Positions 16,065-23,500 of a stretch of 29,905 nucleotides of DNA are shown piece after piece. Origin of the DNA: an uncultured Collinsella sp. GTDB lineage: Bacteria > Actinomycetota > Coriobacteriia > Coriobacteriales > Coriobacteriaceae. The first letter of the stretch is position 1. Every line of letters starts with the position of its first letter. The position numbers were made by a program, and so were the translations under genes. The notes beneath the pieces are model-generated. The model did no database searches, was not told the origin of the DNA, and worked only from the letters and a program-made list of their open reading frames with translations. The DNA lies in the NCBI GenBank assembly GCA_959026535.1, contig CAUFMB010000026.1, positions 1 through 29,905 of the forward strand, given 5' to 3'.

Positions 16065-17648
16065 ATGTCTGATCGTTTGACGGTCCTGACGTCTAAGAGC
16101 GTCTTTACCGGTACGGGGGACCTGCCGTTTGAAGGTTTCGTAGCGGTCCGTGGCAATCGAATTGAGGCTGTTGGCACCAAGTGTGAGCTAGCTTCGTATT
16201 TGACCCAGGCGGACGAGGTAGTTGACCTGGGCGACCGCACCGTCATGCCTGGCCTGATCGATGTGCATACCTTCTATACAGGCTGGGCGCTGCGGACGTT
16301 GGGGCCTGATCTGTCCGGCATCGCTGATGCCAAAGAGGCCGTGTCGCTCTTGCGTGCATGGAAAGAAGATCGTCCGGATTGCGCGGCGGCTTTTGGCCAC
16401 AACCTACCCGAAACGTTGGCATCGGATGCCGAGAACGCAAATACAGCAGCTGTGTTTGACGAGTGTTTTGGCGATATCCCCGTCGTCTGCTTTACACCGG
16501 GCGCGGATACCTGTGTTCTCAATGCTGCCGCCAGTGCGCGATACGGCTTCACACCCCAGGCGTGCTATGCCGAGAAGATCTGGCGCATGATGAGCGATTT
16601 CCTCGCGCTGCCCGAGGTGCGTGCCGGGTATTCGGACTACATGAGCATGCTTAACGAGCGCGGCGTTACCGCCATCAAGGAAATGGCGTTTGATGACTAC
16701 TACGGCTTTGCCGACGAAATGGCTCGCCGTGAGGAATCTGGTGAGCTGACGGTTCGCGTCTCTATGATGTCGCAGCCGGTGGGCGCCGGTGCAAATCTGG
16801 CATATGCCCGCGAGGCGCGAGAGCGCTTCCGGGGACCGTTCGTTCGTTTTTCTGGCTTCAACCGTATGACCGATCGCGGCGTATGGGCGGGGCTTGCCGA
16901 GATGATAGACCCCTATGAGGACTCGGCCGATGCGGGCGCTGCCGGCAAGACGGTCGTCGAGGAGCCAGAGTGGGATCTGATTGAGAACGAGCTGCGTGCA
17001 ATTGATGCTGACGGCTTCCGATATTCCTTGCATTGCCAGGGCGATGGCGCCGTTCGTCGCACCGTGGCGCTCTATGCCTCGCTGCCTCGAGACGAGCATG
17101 GACGGATGCTTCGTCGCCATGCGATTACCGATCTCGAGAACTCTGACCCGACCGATCTTGTCAAGTTTGGCAAGTTAGGTGGAATTTGCGAGGTCTATCC
17201 GCAGATTCTGACGCTGGACCGGCGCGAGGATTGCCTGTCGATGATGCGTCGACAAATTGGCGAGACGCGACTTTTGCACAGCTGGAATCGCCGCGGCATG
17301 GAAGATTCCGGATGCACAGTGTGCTGTGGCACGGATTTGCCGCTGTTGATTCCGAGCTTGGGCGAGTCAATCTACAGTGCGTGCGGCGGATACTTCGACG
17401 ACGGACTGCCCGTGAATGAGGTCAACACGCTGACGCTTGTCGAGCTCTTGTGCGCTTGGACTGCCGGGGGCGCGTACGACCTGATGCGCGAAGACGAGCT
17501 GGGTACGCTTGAGGTTGGCAAGCTTGCCGATATCTGCGTGCTCGATCGGGATGTGTTCGACCTCGATTATCGCGACGCACGTGATCTTGCGGTTGACATG
17601 ACGATGTCGGACGGACAAATCGTGTTCGATCGAAATAAGGAGGCATAA
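16065..17648 (+). CDS. YtcJ-like amidohydrolase (amidohydrolase family 3) with altered metal motif
   Basis: Cytosolic protein of 527 residues with the YtcJ/amidohydrolase-3 layout: an N-terminal beta-sandwich part, then MPGLIDVHTFYTGWALRTLG, SLHCQGDGAVRRTVALYA, CCGTDLPLLIPSLGESIY and a C-terminal LGTLEVGKLADICVLDRD. The family usually has HxH at the first motif; here the second His is Phe (HTF). The later His in SLHCQGD and the Asp in GTDLP remain. It may bind metal differently or have lost hydrolysis. In a normal enzyme the activity would be cleavage of an amide or N-formyl bond. The ATG at 16065 is chosen with AGGTGG upstream; a GTG at 16056 would touch the transporter stop. The gap to the next gene is one base. 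Its place in a fructosamine-type operon suggests action on the amino part of the substrate. Confidence 0.82.
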   Translation: MSDRLTVLTSKSVFTGTGDLPFEGFVAVRGNRIEAVGTKCELASYLTQADEVVDLGDRTVMPGLIDVHTFYTGWALRTLGPDLSGIADAKEAVSLLRAWKEDRPDCAAAFGHNLPETLASDAENANTAAVFDECFGDIPVVCFTPGADTCVLNAAASARYGFTPQACYAEKIWRMMSDFLALPEVRAGYSDYMSMLNERGVTAIKEMAFDDYYGFADEMARREESGELTVRVSMMSQPVGAGANLAYAREARERFRGPFVRFSGFNRMTDRGVWAGLAEMIDPYEDSADAGAAGKTVVEEPEWDLIENELRAIDADGFRYSLHCQGDGAVRRTVALYASLPRDEHGRMLRRHAITDLENSDPTDLVKFGKLGGICEVYPQILTLDRREDCLSMMRRQIGETRLLHSWNRRGMEDSGCTVCCGTDLPLLIPSLGESIYSACGGYFDDGLPVNEVNTLTLVELLCAWTAGGAYDLMREDELGTLEVGKLADICVLDRDVFDLDYRDARDLAVDMTMSDGQIVFDRNKEA

Positions 17649-17649
17649 G

Positions 17650-18501
17650 ATGCCTGAATCCAAACCGACGCTGCGCCGCGAGCAGATTGCGGGCATGAAT
17701 ATTCACTACATCATGTGGTCGCTCGATTACTTCCTTGATGTGCAGCAGCGCTTGGGCTTTGAGTCCATTGAGCTGTGGTGTGCGGAGCCGCATGTGACGC
17801 TCGACCACACGGGCTACTTTGAGGCTGAGGTCCTGGCGAAAAAGGCTGCAGACCGTGGGCTTAGGTATCGTACTCTGTGCCCCGAGAATGTTGTCTATCC
17901 TTGGCAGTACTGCGCACGCAAACCGCTGCATGAACAGCGCAGCCTGGCGTACTTTAAGCACGGCATTGAGCTTGCCGAGGTACTTGGGTGCGACCGTATG
18001 TCCGTCAACTCGGGTTGGGGCGACTGGGACGAGGACCGCGAGGAAGCCTGGAAGCGCAGCCGCGAGCACTTGTCCATTCTGGCGGAGTATGCCGGCGAGC
18101 ACGGTCTGGTGCTTACGATGGAAAGCCTGCGTCCCGAGGAGAGCAACCTTGTGACGACGGTTTCCGATGCGAAGCGCATGATTGACGAGGTCGCGAGCCC
18201 GTACTTACAGCCCATGGTTGATACAACCGCGATGGGCGTTGCAGGCGAGACGCTCGAGGACTGGTTTGCCGCCTTTGGTGATGGGGCAATTCACGAGATG
18301 CACTTTATCGACGGTGACCCGTATGGCCATCTGGTGTGGGGCGATGGCAAGCACGATATGGACGCCTTCGTCGCCACGCTCAACGCCCATGGTTTCGACG
18401 GCATGCTGGGCCAGGAAATCACGGACGGTCGTTACTACGATGATCCGGCGGCGGCAGATGCCAAGAACATGGCCGCATTCGAGAAATATCTGATTAACTA
18501 A
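17650..18501 (+). CDS. FrlC-like sugar epimerase/isomerase (TIM barrel)
   Basis: Cytosolic metal-dependent TIM-barrel protein of 283 residues in the AP-endonuclease-2-like group of sugar epimerases. The expected metal ligands are Glu158 in TMESLRPEESN, Asp191 in MVDTTAMG, His217 in EMHFIDGDPYGH and Glu256 in GQEITDG, in the order and spacing of tagatose 3-epimerase and FrlC. FrlC interconverts fructoselysine and psicoselysine. The segments LGFESIELWCAEPH and MESLRPEESNLV resemble FrlC, and the next two genes are FrlB- and FrlD-like. An epimerase for a glycated amine, widening the substrate range, is therefore the best reading; a free ketose epimerase is the alternative. AAGGAGG lies upstream and the gene starts one base after the previous stop. 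Confidence 0.82.
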   Translation: MPESKPTLRREQIAGMNIHYIMWSLDYFLDVQQRLGFESIELWCAEPHVTLDHTGYFEAEVLAKKAADRGLRYRTLCPENVVYPWQYCARKPLHEQRSLAYFKHGIELAEVLGCDRMSVNSGWGDWDEDREEAWKRSREHLSILAEYAGEHGLVLTMESLRPEESNLVTTVSDAKRMIDEVASPYLQPMVDTTAMGVAGETLEDWFAAFGDGAIHEMHFIDGDPYGHLVWGDGKHDMDAFVATLNAHGFDGMLGQEITDGRYYDDPAAADAKNMAAFEKYLIN

Positions 18502-18562
18502 AACAACTATCGGCCACGCAGCCAACGTCATTGATTGCGGCCAAACAAGAAAGGAACTGGAT

Positions 18563-19531
18563 ATGAACGCACACGATCTGATCAAAGAGGCAATTGCCGA
18601 GAAGGGCAAGTTCGACAGCGTCTACTGGATTGCTTGCGGTGGCTCCATGATCGATTTGATCCCGGCCCATGAGCTTCTGCAGCGCGAGGCAACCACCTTC
18701 ACTTCGTATATCTATACGGCTCGCGAGTTCGATATCATGCGTCCGCGTCGTCTGGGCGAGAAGTCCCTGGTCATCGCTTGTAGCCACAGTGGCAACACCC
18801 CTGAGGTCGTCGAGGGCTGCGAGATTGCCCTTGCTGCCGGCGCTACGGTGATCGCCCAGACCGACAACGCTGGATCTAAGATCGACACCGGTAAATGGAC
18901 CACGTGGGTCTACCCGTGGGGCGAGGGCGTGCCGCAGGCCGAGGTCCCCGCTGGCATTTCGCTGTCGCTTGCGGCAGAGCTGCTCGATCAGCAGGAGGGT
19001 TACGCCGATCTTGCCGATATGTATGCCGGTATCGCCGAGATGGATAAGATTCTTCCCCCGGCACGCGAGAAGGTAAATGCCGAGCTGGGCGATCGCTTTG
19101 CCAAGCTTTGCCAGGAGCACGAGTTCTTCTATATTCTGGGCAGCGGTCCCAACTTTAGCCAGACCTACGGTTTCGCTATCTGCTCTCTTATGGAGATGCA
19201 GTGGCAGCACTGCAGCTACATCCACTCTGCCGAGTACTTCCATGGCCCCTTCGAGGCTACTCAGGATGGCGTTTTTTACTTCCTGCAGATGGGCTCCAGC
19301 GAGTGCCGTGCTATGGACGAGCGCGCCCTGGCGTTCCTTAAGACGCATACCGATACGCTGATGGTGCTCGATGCCAAGGAGTACGGTATGGAAGCCGTGC
19401 CGGCGAGCGTCCGTGCCTATCTGGACCCGGTGCTGTTCTACGCCATGAACTGCGAGCTGCGTGCCGCACGCGGCAAGGTGTTTGATCACGATCCCGATTT
19501 CCGTCGCTATATGGGTGTTGTCGAGTACTAG
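18563..19531 (+). CDS. FrlB/FraB-like fructosamine-6-phosphate deglycase (SIS domain)
   Basis: Cytosolic SIS-domain enzyme of 322 residues, in the family that splits phosphorylated Amadori compounds into glucose 6-phosphate and the free amine. Two SIS halves are seen: IACGGSMIDLIP with IACSHSGNTPEVVEG (about 23-85), and ILGSGPNFSQTYGFAICSLMEM (191-212). Glu211 in SLMEMQ and His227 in EYFHGPFE are 16 residues apart. This is the spacing of the catalytic Glu214/His230 pair of Salmonella FraB as I recall it. The ending RRYMGVVEY is like the YYGGLVEY end of FrlB. AAAGGA precedes the ATG. The gene follows the epimerase after 61 bases and precedes the PfkB kinase by 14. Which amino acid or amine is released is not shown by the sequence. 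Confidence 0.87.
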   Translation: MNAHDLIKEAIAEKGKFDSVYWIACGGSMIDLIPAHELLQREATTFTSYIYTAREFDIMRPRRLGEKSLVIACSHSGNTPEVVEGCEIALAAGATVIAQTDNAGSKIDTGKWTTWVYPWGEGVPQAEVPAGISLSLAAELLDQQEGYADLADMYAGIAEMDKILPPAREKVNAELGDRFAKLCQEHEFFYILGSGPNFSQTYGFAICSLMEMQWQHCSYIHSAEYFHGPFEATQDGVFYFLQMGSSECRAMDERALAFLKTHTDTLMVLDAKEYGMEAVPASVRAYLDPVLFYAMNCELRAARGKVFDHDPDFRRYMGVVEY

Positions 19532-19545
19532 AAGGAGCAAAGGCC

Positions 19546-20409
19546 ATGGCATTTAACGTTAACGCGCTCGGATTTGGCGACAACGTCGTCGATCGCTACG
19601 AGCATATCCACACCATGTATCCCGGCGGCAATGCGGTGAACTTCGCCGTTTATGCCAAGAAATGCGGTGCCGCACGCTCCGCATACATGGGCATTTTTGG
19701 CAATGATGCCGCTGCCGAGCATGTCATTGCAAGCCTCGAGGATGAGGGTATCGAGCTTGACAAGTGCGAGCAGATGATTGGCGAGAACGGAGCGGCTCGC
19801 GTGACCGTCGTCGACGGTGACCGTGTCTTCCTCGGCTCCAACGAGGGCGGTATCCGTGGCGATGCGCGCTATGTCCTCGATCGCTTTGACCTTGCGTACA
19901 TGAAGCAGTTCGATGTGGTTCATTCGGGCAACTATTGCTTTACCGAGCGCGAGCTGCCCAAGTTGAAGGCTGCGGGCGTCACGGTCTCTTTTGACTTTTC
20001 GGACGACTCTACCGACGAGTACTACGAGCAGATTGCGCCCTACGTCGATTTCGCATTCTTTAGTGCGGCGGATGCTGCGAGTGAGGACGAGATTCGCGAG
20101 CGTCTGGCATGGGTGAAGGGCCTGGGTCCGCGTTTTGTGTCGGCTACGGCGGGCGCCGAGGGCTGCATTGCTTACGACGGCGAGCGTTATTACCGCCAGC
20201 TGGCTAAACCGGTAACGGACATGAAGGACACCATGGGGGCGGGCGACTCGTTCCTCACCTCGTTTTTGATGTGCTATCTCGATTCCGCCAAGCGCGGTGA
20301 GGATGGCGCCGAGGCCATCGAGCGCGCGCTCGACTTTGCTGCCGGGTTTGCCTCGACCGTGTGCGGTATGGAAGGTTCTTGGGGCCACGGAGCACCAATC
20401 GTCGAATAG
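19546..20409 (+). CDS. PfkB-family kinase, FrlD-like (first copy)
   Basis: Cytosolic ribokinase-fold kinase of 287 residues. The sugar-binding segment is GDNVVDRYEHIHTMYPGGNAVNFAVYAKKCG (10-41), very like FrlD, and the ATP/catalytic motif is DTMGAGDSF (228-236) with the catalytic base Asp234. VSFDFSDD and FVSATAGAEGCIAYDGERYY also match FrlD. FrlD phosphorylates fructoselysine at C6, giving the substrate of FrlB; the gene directly follows the FrlB-like gene, with AAGGAG upstream. Phosphorylation of a fructosamine is thus the best prediction. A hairpin in the 122-base gap downstream may lower expression of the genes that follow. A second, more divergent copy comes next, so the two kinases may handle different epimers or amines. 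Confidence 0.87.
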   Translation: MAFNVNALGFGDNVVDRYEHIHTMYPGGNAVNFAVYAKKCGAARSAYMGIFGNDAAAEHVIASLEDEGIELDKCEQMIGENGAARVTVVDGDRVFLGSNEGGIRGDARYVLDRFDLAYMKQFDVVHSGNYCFTERELPKLKAAGVTVSFDFSDDSTDEYYEQIAPYVDFAFFSAADAASEDEIRERLAWVKGLGPRFVSATAGAEGCIAYDGERYYRQLAKPVTDMKDTMGAGDSFLTSFLMCYLDSAKRGEDGAEAIERALDFAAGFASTVCGMEGSWGHGAPIVE

Positions 20410-20479
20410 CTTAAGAAAGCGTACGGCGGTCTGGCTATGAGGCCTTGGACGGCCGATGCAAAACAATAAGCGAAACGCG

Positions 20480-20514
20480 AAAAGGGGGGCTCGCCATGTG
20501 GTGGGTCCCCTTTT
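20480..20514 (+). terminator. Intra-operon terminator or attenuator hairpin
   Basis: AAAAGGGG (20480-20487) pairs with CCCCTTTT (20507-20514) around a loop that can itself form partial pairs. It lies in the largest gap of the operon, 71 bases after the first PfkB kinase and 18 before the second. With the T run it could terminate part of the transcripts and reduce expression of the distal genes. Confidence 0.55.
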
Positions 20515-20531
20515 GAACATTGGAGAAGACC

Positions 20532-21332
20532 ATGGGTATTAAAGCGTGCGCGGCTGGTTTTTGCTGTGCGGACGTCTATCAAAACATCGGCGTGTTCTAT
20601 CCGACTGGTAATGGCATTGACTGGGGTATCCATCTTGCACGAATGGGCGTTTCGGTATCCGCCGTGTCGGTTGTCGGCAAGGACGAGTACGGAGACAAGA
20701 TGAGAGAGGCGCTGGCCGCTGAGGGGCTCGATATCTCACATCTGCGGGTGGAGGATGGCGACACCTCGGTGATGCTCATGGCATTGAAAGACGGCGTCGA
20801 TCGCGTGCATCTCGAGGCAATCGATGGCGTAATGGAGACATATCGTCCGAATGAAGATGACCGGGCGTTTATCCTAGAGCATGACATCATTCATACCGAC
20901 CTGTTTGGCAATTGTTTGGACCTCCTGCCCGAATGGCATGATGCGGGCAAGACGGTGGTTATGGACTTCTCGGTGTTCAGCCAGGATCCCGAATATGCCT
21001 GCGAGAATCATTTTCCTTACGTTGACTATGCATTCATGTCGTTTGAAGAGGACACTCCGGAGCTGCGAGACTGGGTACGCCACGTGCAGGAATTGGGACC
21101 GCGCGTTGCGGTTGCCACGCTTGGCGAGAAGGGAAGCATTGCCTATGACGGTGAGCGCTTCTATGAGTGCGGGATCGTACCGGCGGAGAAGGTCGTTAAT
21201 ACCGTGGGTGCCGGCGACTCGTATATTGCCGGGTTTACCAAGGGCGTGATCGATGGCCTTGATATTCCGGCGTGTATGAAGGCGGGCGCTGAGCTGTCGT
21301 CCCGAGTGATTGGTTCGTTTGAGCCGTACTAG
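20532..21332 (+). CDS. PfkB-family kinase, FrlD-related (second copy)
   Basis: Cytosolic ribokinase-fold kinase of 266 residues. The catalytic motif NTVGAGDSYIAGF (223-235) carries Asp229, and ATLGEKGSIAYDGERFYECG is typical of the FrlD branch. The sugar-binding segment reads VFYPTGNGIDWGIHLARMG (21-39), whereas the first copy has YPGGNAVNFAVY. The change from GGN to TGN and the insertion of a Trp-containing turn suggest a different substrate. The ATG at 20532 follows GGAGAAG; a TTG at 20520 lies inside that site. It comes after a hairpin and heads the distal part of the operon. A paralogue for a second epimer or another phosphorylation position is likely, but not provable from sequence. Confidence 0.85.
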   Translation: MGIKACAAGFCCADVYQNIGVFYPTGNGIDWGIHLARMGVSVSAVSVVGKDEYGDKMREALAAEGLDISHLRVEDGDTSVMLMALKDGVDRVHLEAIDGVMETYRPNEDDRAFILEHDIIHTDLFGNCLDLLPEWHDAGKTVVMDFSVFSQDPEYACENHFPYVDYAFMSFEEDTPELRDWVRHVQELGPRVAVATLGEKGSIAYDGERFYECGIVPAEKVVNTVGAGDSYIAGFTKGVIDGLDIPACMKAGAELSSRVIGSFEPY

Positions 21333-21359
21333 GGTCAAATGCTTGGAAAGGAGTACGAA

Positions 21360-22220
21360 ATGGTTATCGACATGTTGGTTCAGCCCATGCTCTACGGCGA
21401 GATCTGTACGCCGGGTGATGAGCCTGATGGATTCGGTTTTTGGTCACGAGAATTTGGTATGGGGCATATGGGTCCCATGGATTGGGACGAGCTTCAAGTT
21501 GAGATGGACGTCTGCGATGTGCAGAAGAGCTTGCTCATGCCGCTCGATGTAACCACGGCATGCGGAGGGCACTTTGGCACCAACGACCAGATTGCCATGC
21601 TGGTTGCCGCGCATCCCGATCGTCTGTGGGGATTTGCGAGCGTAGACCCGCAGGTGAGCGGTGCCGCAGACGAATTGGAGCGCGCCTTTACCGAGTTGGG
21701 GGCAAAGGGGCTTTGCCTGCATCCTGCAAAGCAGGGTTTTGCCCCCGATGATGCTGTGGCCGAGCCGCTTTACGAGCTGTGCGAGCGCTATAACAAGCCG
21801 GTGGTTTTCCATGCCGGTATGTCTTGGGACCCTGGCGCAGAGCTCTCGCGCAGTAACCCGCTTGCATTTGAGCACACAATCGCAACGCATCCAAATGTGC
21901 GCTTTAGTTTGACTCACTTTGGCTGGCCCTGGGTACGCGAGACCGTGGCGATGCTGCTCAAGTATCCCAACTGCTACACGGACACCTCTATCACTTACAT
22001 CGATTCGCCCGAGGAGATGATGCAGCGTCTTTTCACGGTCGATATGGGGCCGCTGTGGTATGAGCGCGCGCTATCGCACCAAGTGATGTTCGCCAGCAAT
22101 ACGCCGCGCTTCCGTGCATTCAAACTCAAGCGGGCGCTCGATACCGTGCCCATGCGCGATGATGCGCGAGAAAGGCTCTACTGGGGTAATGCCCTGCGTT
22201 TTCTTGAAGGGGATGAGTAA
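21360..22220 (+). CDS. Amidohydrolase-2-like TIM-barrel protein lacking canonical metal residues
   Basis: Cytosolic protein of 286 residues of the COG2159 amidohydrolase/decarboxylase fold. Visible family segments are ERYNKPVVFHAGMSW (His151), HPNVRFSLTHFGWPWVRE (His186) and the end ARERLYWGNALRFL. The opening metal motif, normally IDxHxH, is IDMLVQP, so both His are missing. The late aspartate of the usual GSDYP motif is Asn247 in ASNTPRF. A classical zinc-dependent hydrolase is therefore unlikely; a metal-independent or repurposed activity fits better. The ATG at 21360 follows GGAAAGGAG; an upstream in-frame ATG at 21339 lacks a site. It is the second amidohydrolase-fold gene of the operon, and both depart at the HxH motif. 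Confidence 0.78.
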   Translation: MVIDMLVQPMLYGEICTPGDEPDGFGFWSREFGMGHMGPMDWDELQVEMDVCDVQKSLLMPLDVTTACGGHFGTNDQIAMLVAAHPDRLWGFASVDPQVSGAADELERAFTELGAKGLCLHPAKQGFAPDDAVAEPLYELCERYNKPVVFHAGMSWDPGAELSRSNPLAFEHTIATHPNVRFSLTHFGWPWVRETVAMLLKYPNCYTDTSITYIDSPEEMMQRLFTVDMGPLWYERALSHQVMFASNTPRFRAFKLKRALDTVPMRDDARERLYWGNALRFLEGDE

Positions 22221-22222
22221 AC

Positions 22223-22651
22223 ATGGTGACGCTCGAGACATTGAGCTATCTATCGACTGCTCCGGACCAGTTCATCGATATTACCGAAGACGTGCACGCT
22301 GCCATCGAACGCAGCTCGGTGACCAATGGCTTGGCAGCGATTATTTTGTCGCATACGACCTGTGGAATCGTGGTAAACGAGGGGCTGCCCTGCGTGGAGA
22401 CGGATCTTATGGAGACGCTTGATCGCATCGCCCCACTCGATGCCCCCTATGCGCATGCACACTTCCTGCCGAGCTATGGAGCCACCGGCAACAACTCCTG
22501 TGGGCATATCAAGAGCATGATTTGTGGAAACAGTTGCTTCTTTCCCGTCCAAGATGGCCACATCGTGTGCGGAAGTGCCCAGAACATCTATCTTGCGGAG
22601 TTTGACGGTCCGCAGAAGCGAAAAGTGTACGTCGAGGTGCTGGGGGAGTAA
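22223..22651 (+). CDS. YjbQ-family (UPF0047) protein
   Basis: Small soluble protein of 142 residues that matches YjbQ/COG0432 along its whole length: FIDITEDVHAAIERSSVTNG, ILSHTTCGIVVNEG, ATGNNSCGHIKSMICGNS and the closing LAEFDGPQKRKVYVEVLG. The family is trimeric and often annotated as a secondary thiamine-phosphate synthase because the E. coli protein has weak activity of that kind; its true role is uncertain. Nothing in this operon relates to thiamine. A small enzyme acting on a phosphorylated or amino-sugar intermediate is a possible alternative. It begins two bases after the previous stop, so translation is probably coupled. Confidence 0.88.
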   Translation: MVTLETLSYLSTAPDQFIDITEDVHAAIERSSVTNGLAAIILSHTTCGIVVNEGLPCVETDLMETLDRIAPLDAPYAHAHFLPSYGATGNNSCGHIKSMICGNSCFFPVQDGHIVCGSAQNIYLAEFDGPQKRKVYVEVLGE

Positions 22652-22684
22652 CGTCCCTGCAATAACTCTATGAAGGAGCACGTT

Positions 22685-23494
22685 ATGTCGTTTCTAACCT
22701 CGATGTTCAAGACCGAAAAGCCGGTTATCGGAATGCTGCACCTGCGTCCTCTGCCGGGCGATCCACTGTATTACCCGGGCGGAAGCGTGTCGCAGGTCGT
22801 GGAAGCCGCCAAGCGCGATCTCGAGGCGTTGCAGCAGGGCGGTGTCGATGGCATTTTGATTACCAATGAGCTCTCGATGCCCTATGAGCAGCACGTTTCT
22901 CCCTCAACCCTTGCATCGATGGGCTATGTAATCGGGGCTCTATCCCATGATCTGTCGACCCCTTGGGGAGCTGAGGCTATTTACGATGGTGATGCCACAA
23001 TCGAGCTGTGCGCTGCCGTCGACGCGCAGTTCACACGCTGCAATTTTTGCGGTGCCTGGGCCGGTGATCTTGGGCTGATTAACCGAGATTTCGCTCACAC
23101 CATGCGTCGCAAGGCGGCGCTGCGCTTGGACGACCTCAAGCTTTTTCACTTCATCACGAGCGAGGGGGAGGTTTATCTCAACGACCGCACGACTGCGGAC
23201 ATTGCCGATTCACTTCTCTTTAATTGCCTTCCGGATGCAATGGTCATCGGCGGTTCGGCTGCCGGTCGTGGCGCTTCGGGCGAGCTTGCCGATGAAGTCC
23301 GCGAGCGTGTTGGCGAAGTGCCTGTGGTATGTGGCACCGGTTGTCGCGAAAATACCGTGGCTGACGTATTTGCTCACTACGATGGCGCGTTTGTCGGCAC
23401 CTGCTTAAAGCGCGACGGAAAGCTGGATGCCCCGGTTGATGTTGAGCGGGTAGCTCGTTTTATGGCTGCCGCTCGTACGGCGCGAGGGGAGTAG
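22685..23494 (+). CDS. BtpA/SgcQ-family TIM-barrel protein
   Basis: Soluble protein of 269 residues. VIGMLHLRPLPGDPLYYPGG (about 16-35) is the signature of BtpA/SgcQ proteins. GVDGILITNELSMPY, RCNFCGAWAGDLGLINRD, AMVIGGSAAGRGAS and VPVVCGTGCRENTVADVF follow in TIM-barrel order. BtpA is known from photosystem I assembly in cyanobacteria, and SgcQ lies in an E. coli sugar PTS region. In heterotrophs the genes occur with sugar kinases and epimerases, so an enzyme acting on a sugar or nucleoside-like compound is suspected, with no proven reaction known to me. The ATG at 22685 follows AAGGAG by about six bases; an in-frame ATG at 22670 contains no site of its own. The FGGY kinase follows after six bases. 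Confidence 0.85.
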   Translation: MSFLTSMFKTEKPVIGMLHLRPLPGDPLYYPGGSVSQVVEAAKRDLEALQQGGVDGILITNELSMPYEQHVSPSTLASMGYVIGALSHDLSTPWGAEAIYDGDATIELCAAVDAQFTRCNFCGAWAGDLGLINRDFAHTMRRKAALRLDDLKLFHFITSEGEVYLNDRTTADIADSLLFNCLPDAMVIGGSAAGRGASGELADEVRERVGEVPVVCGTGCRENTVADVFAHYDGAFVGTCLKRDGKLDAPVDVERVARFMAAARTARGE

Positions 23495-23500
23495 GCACCT

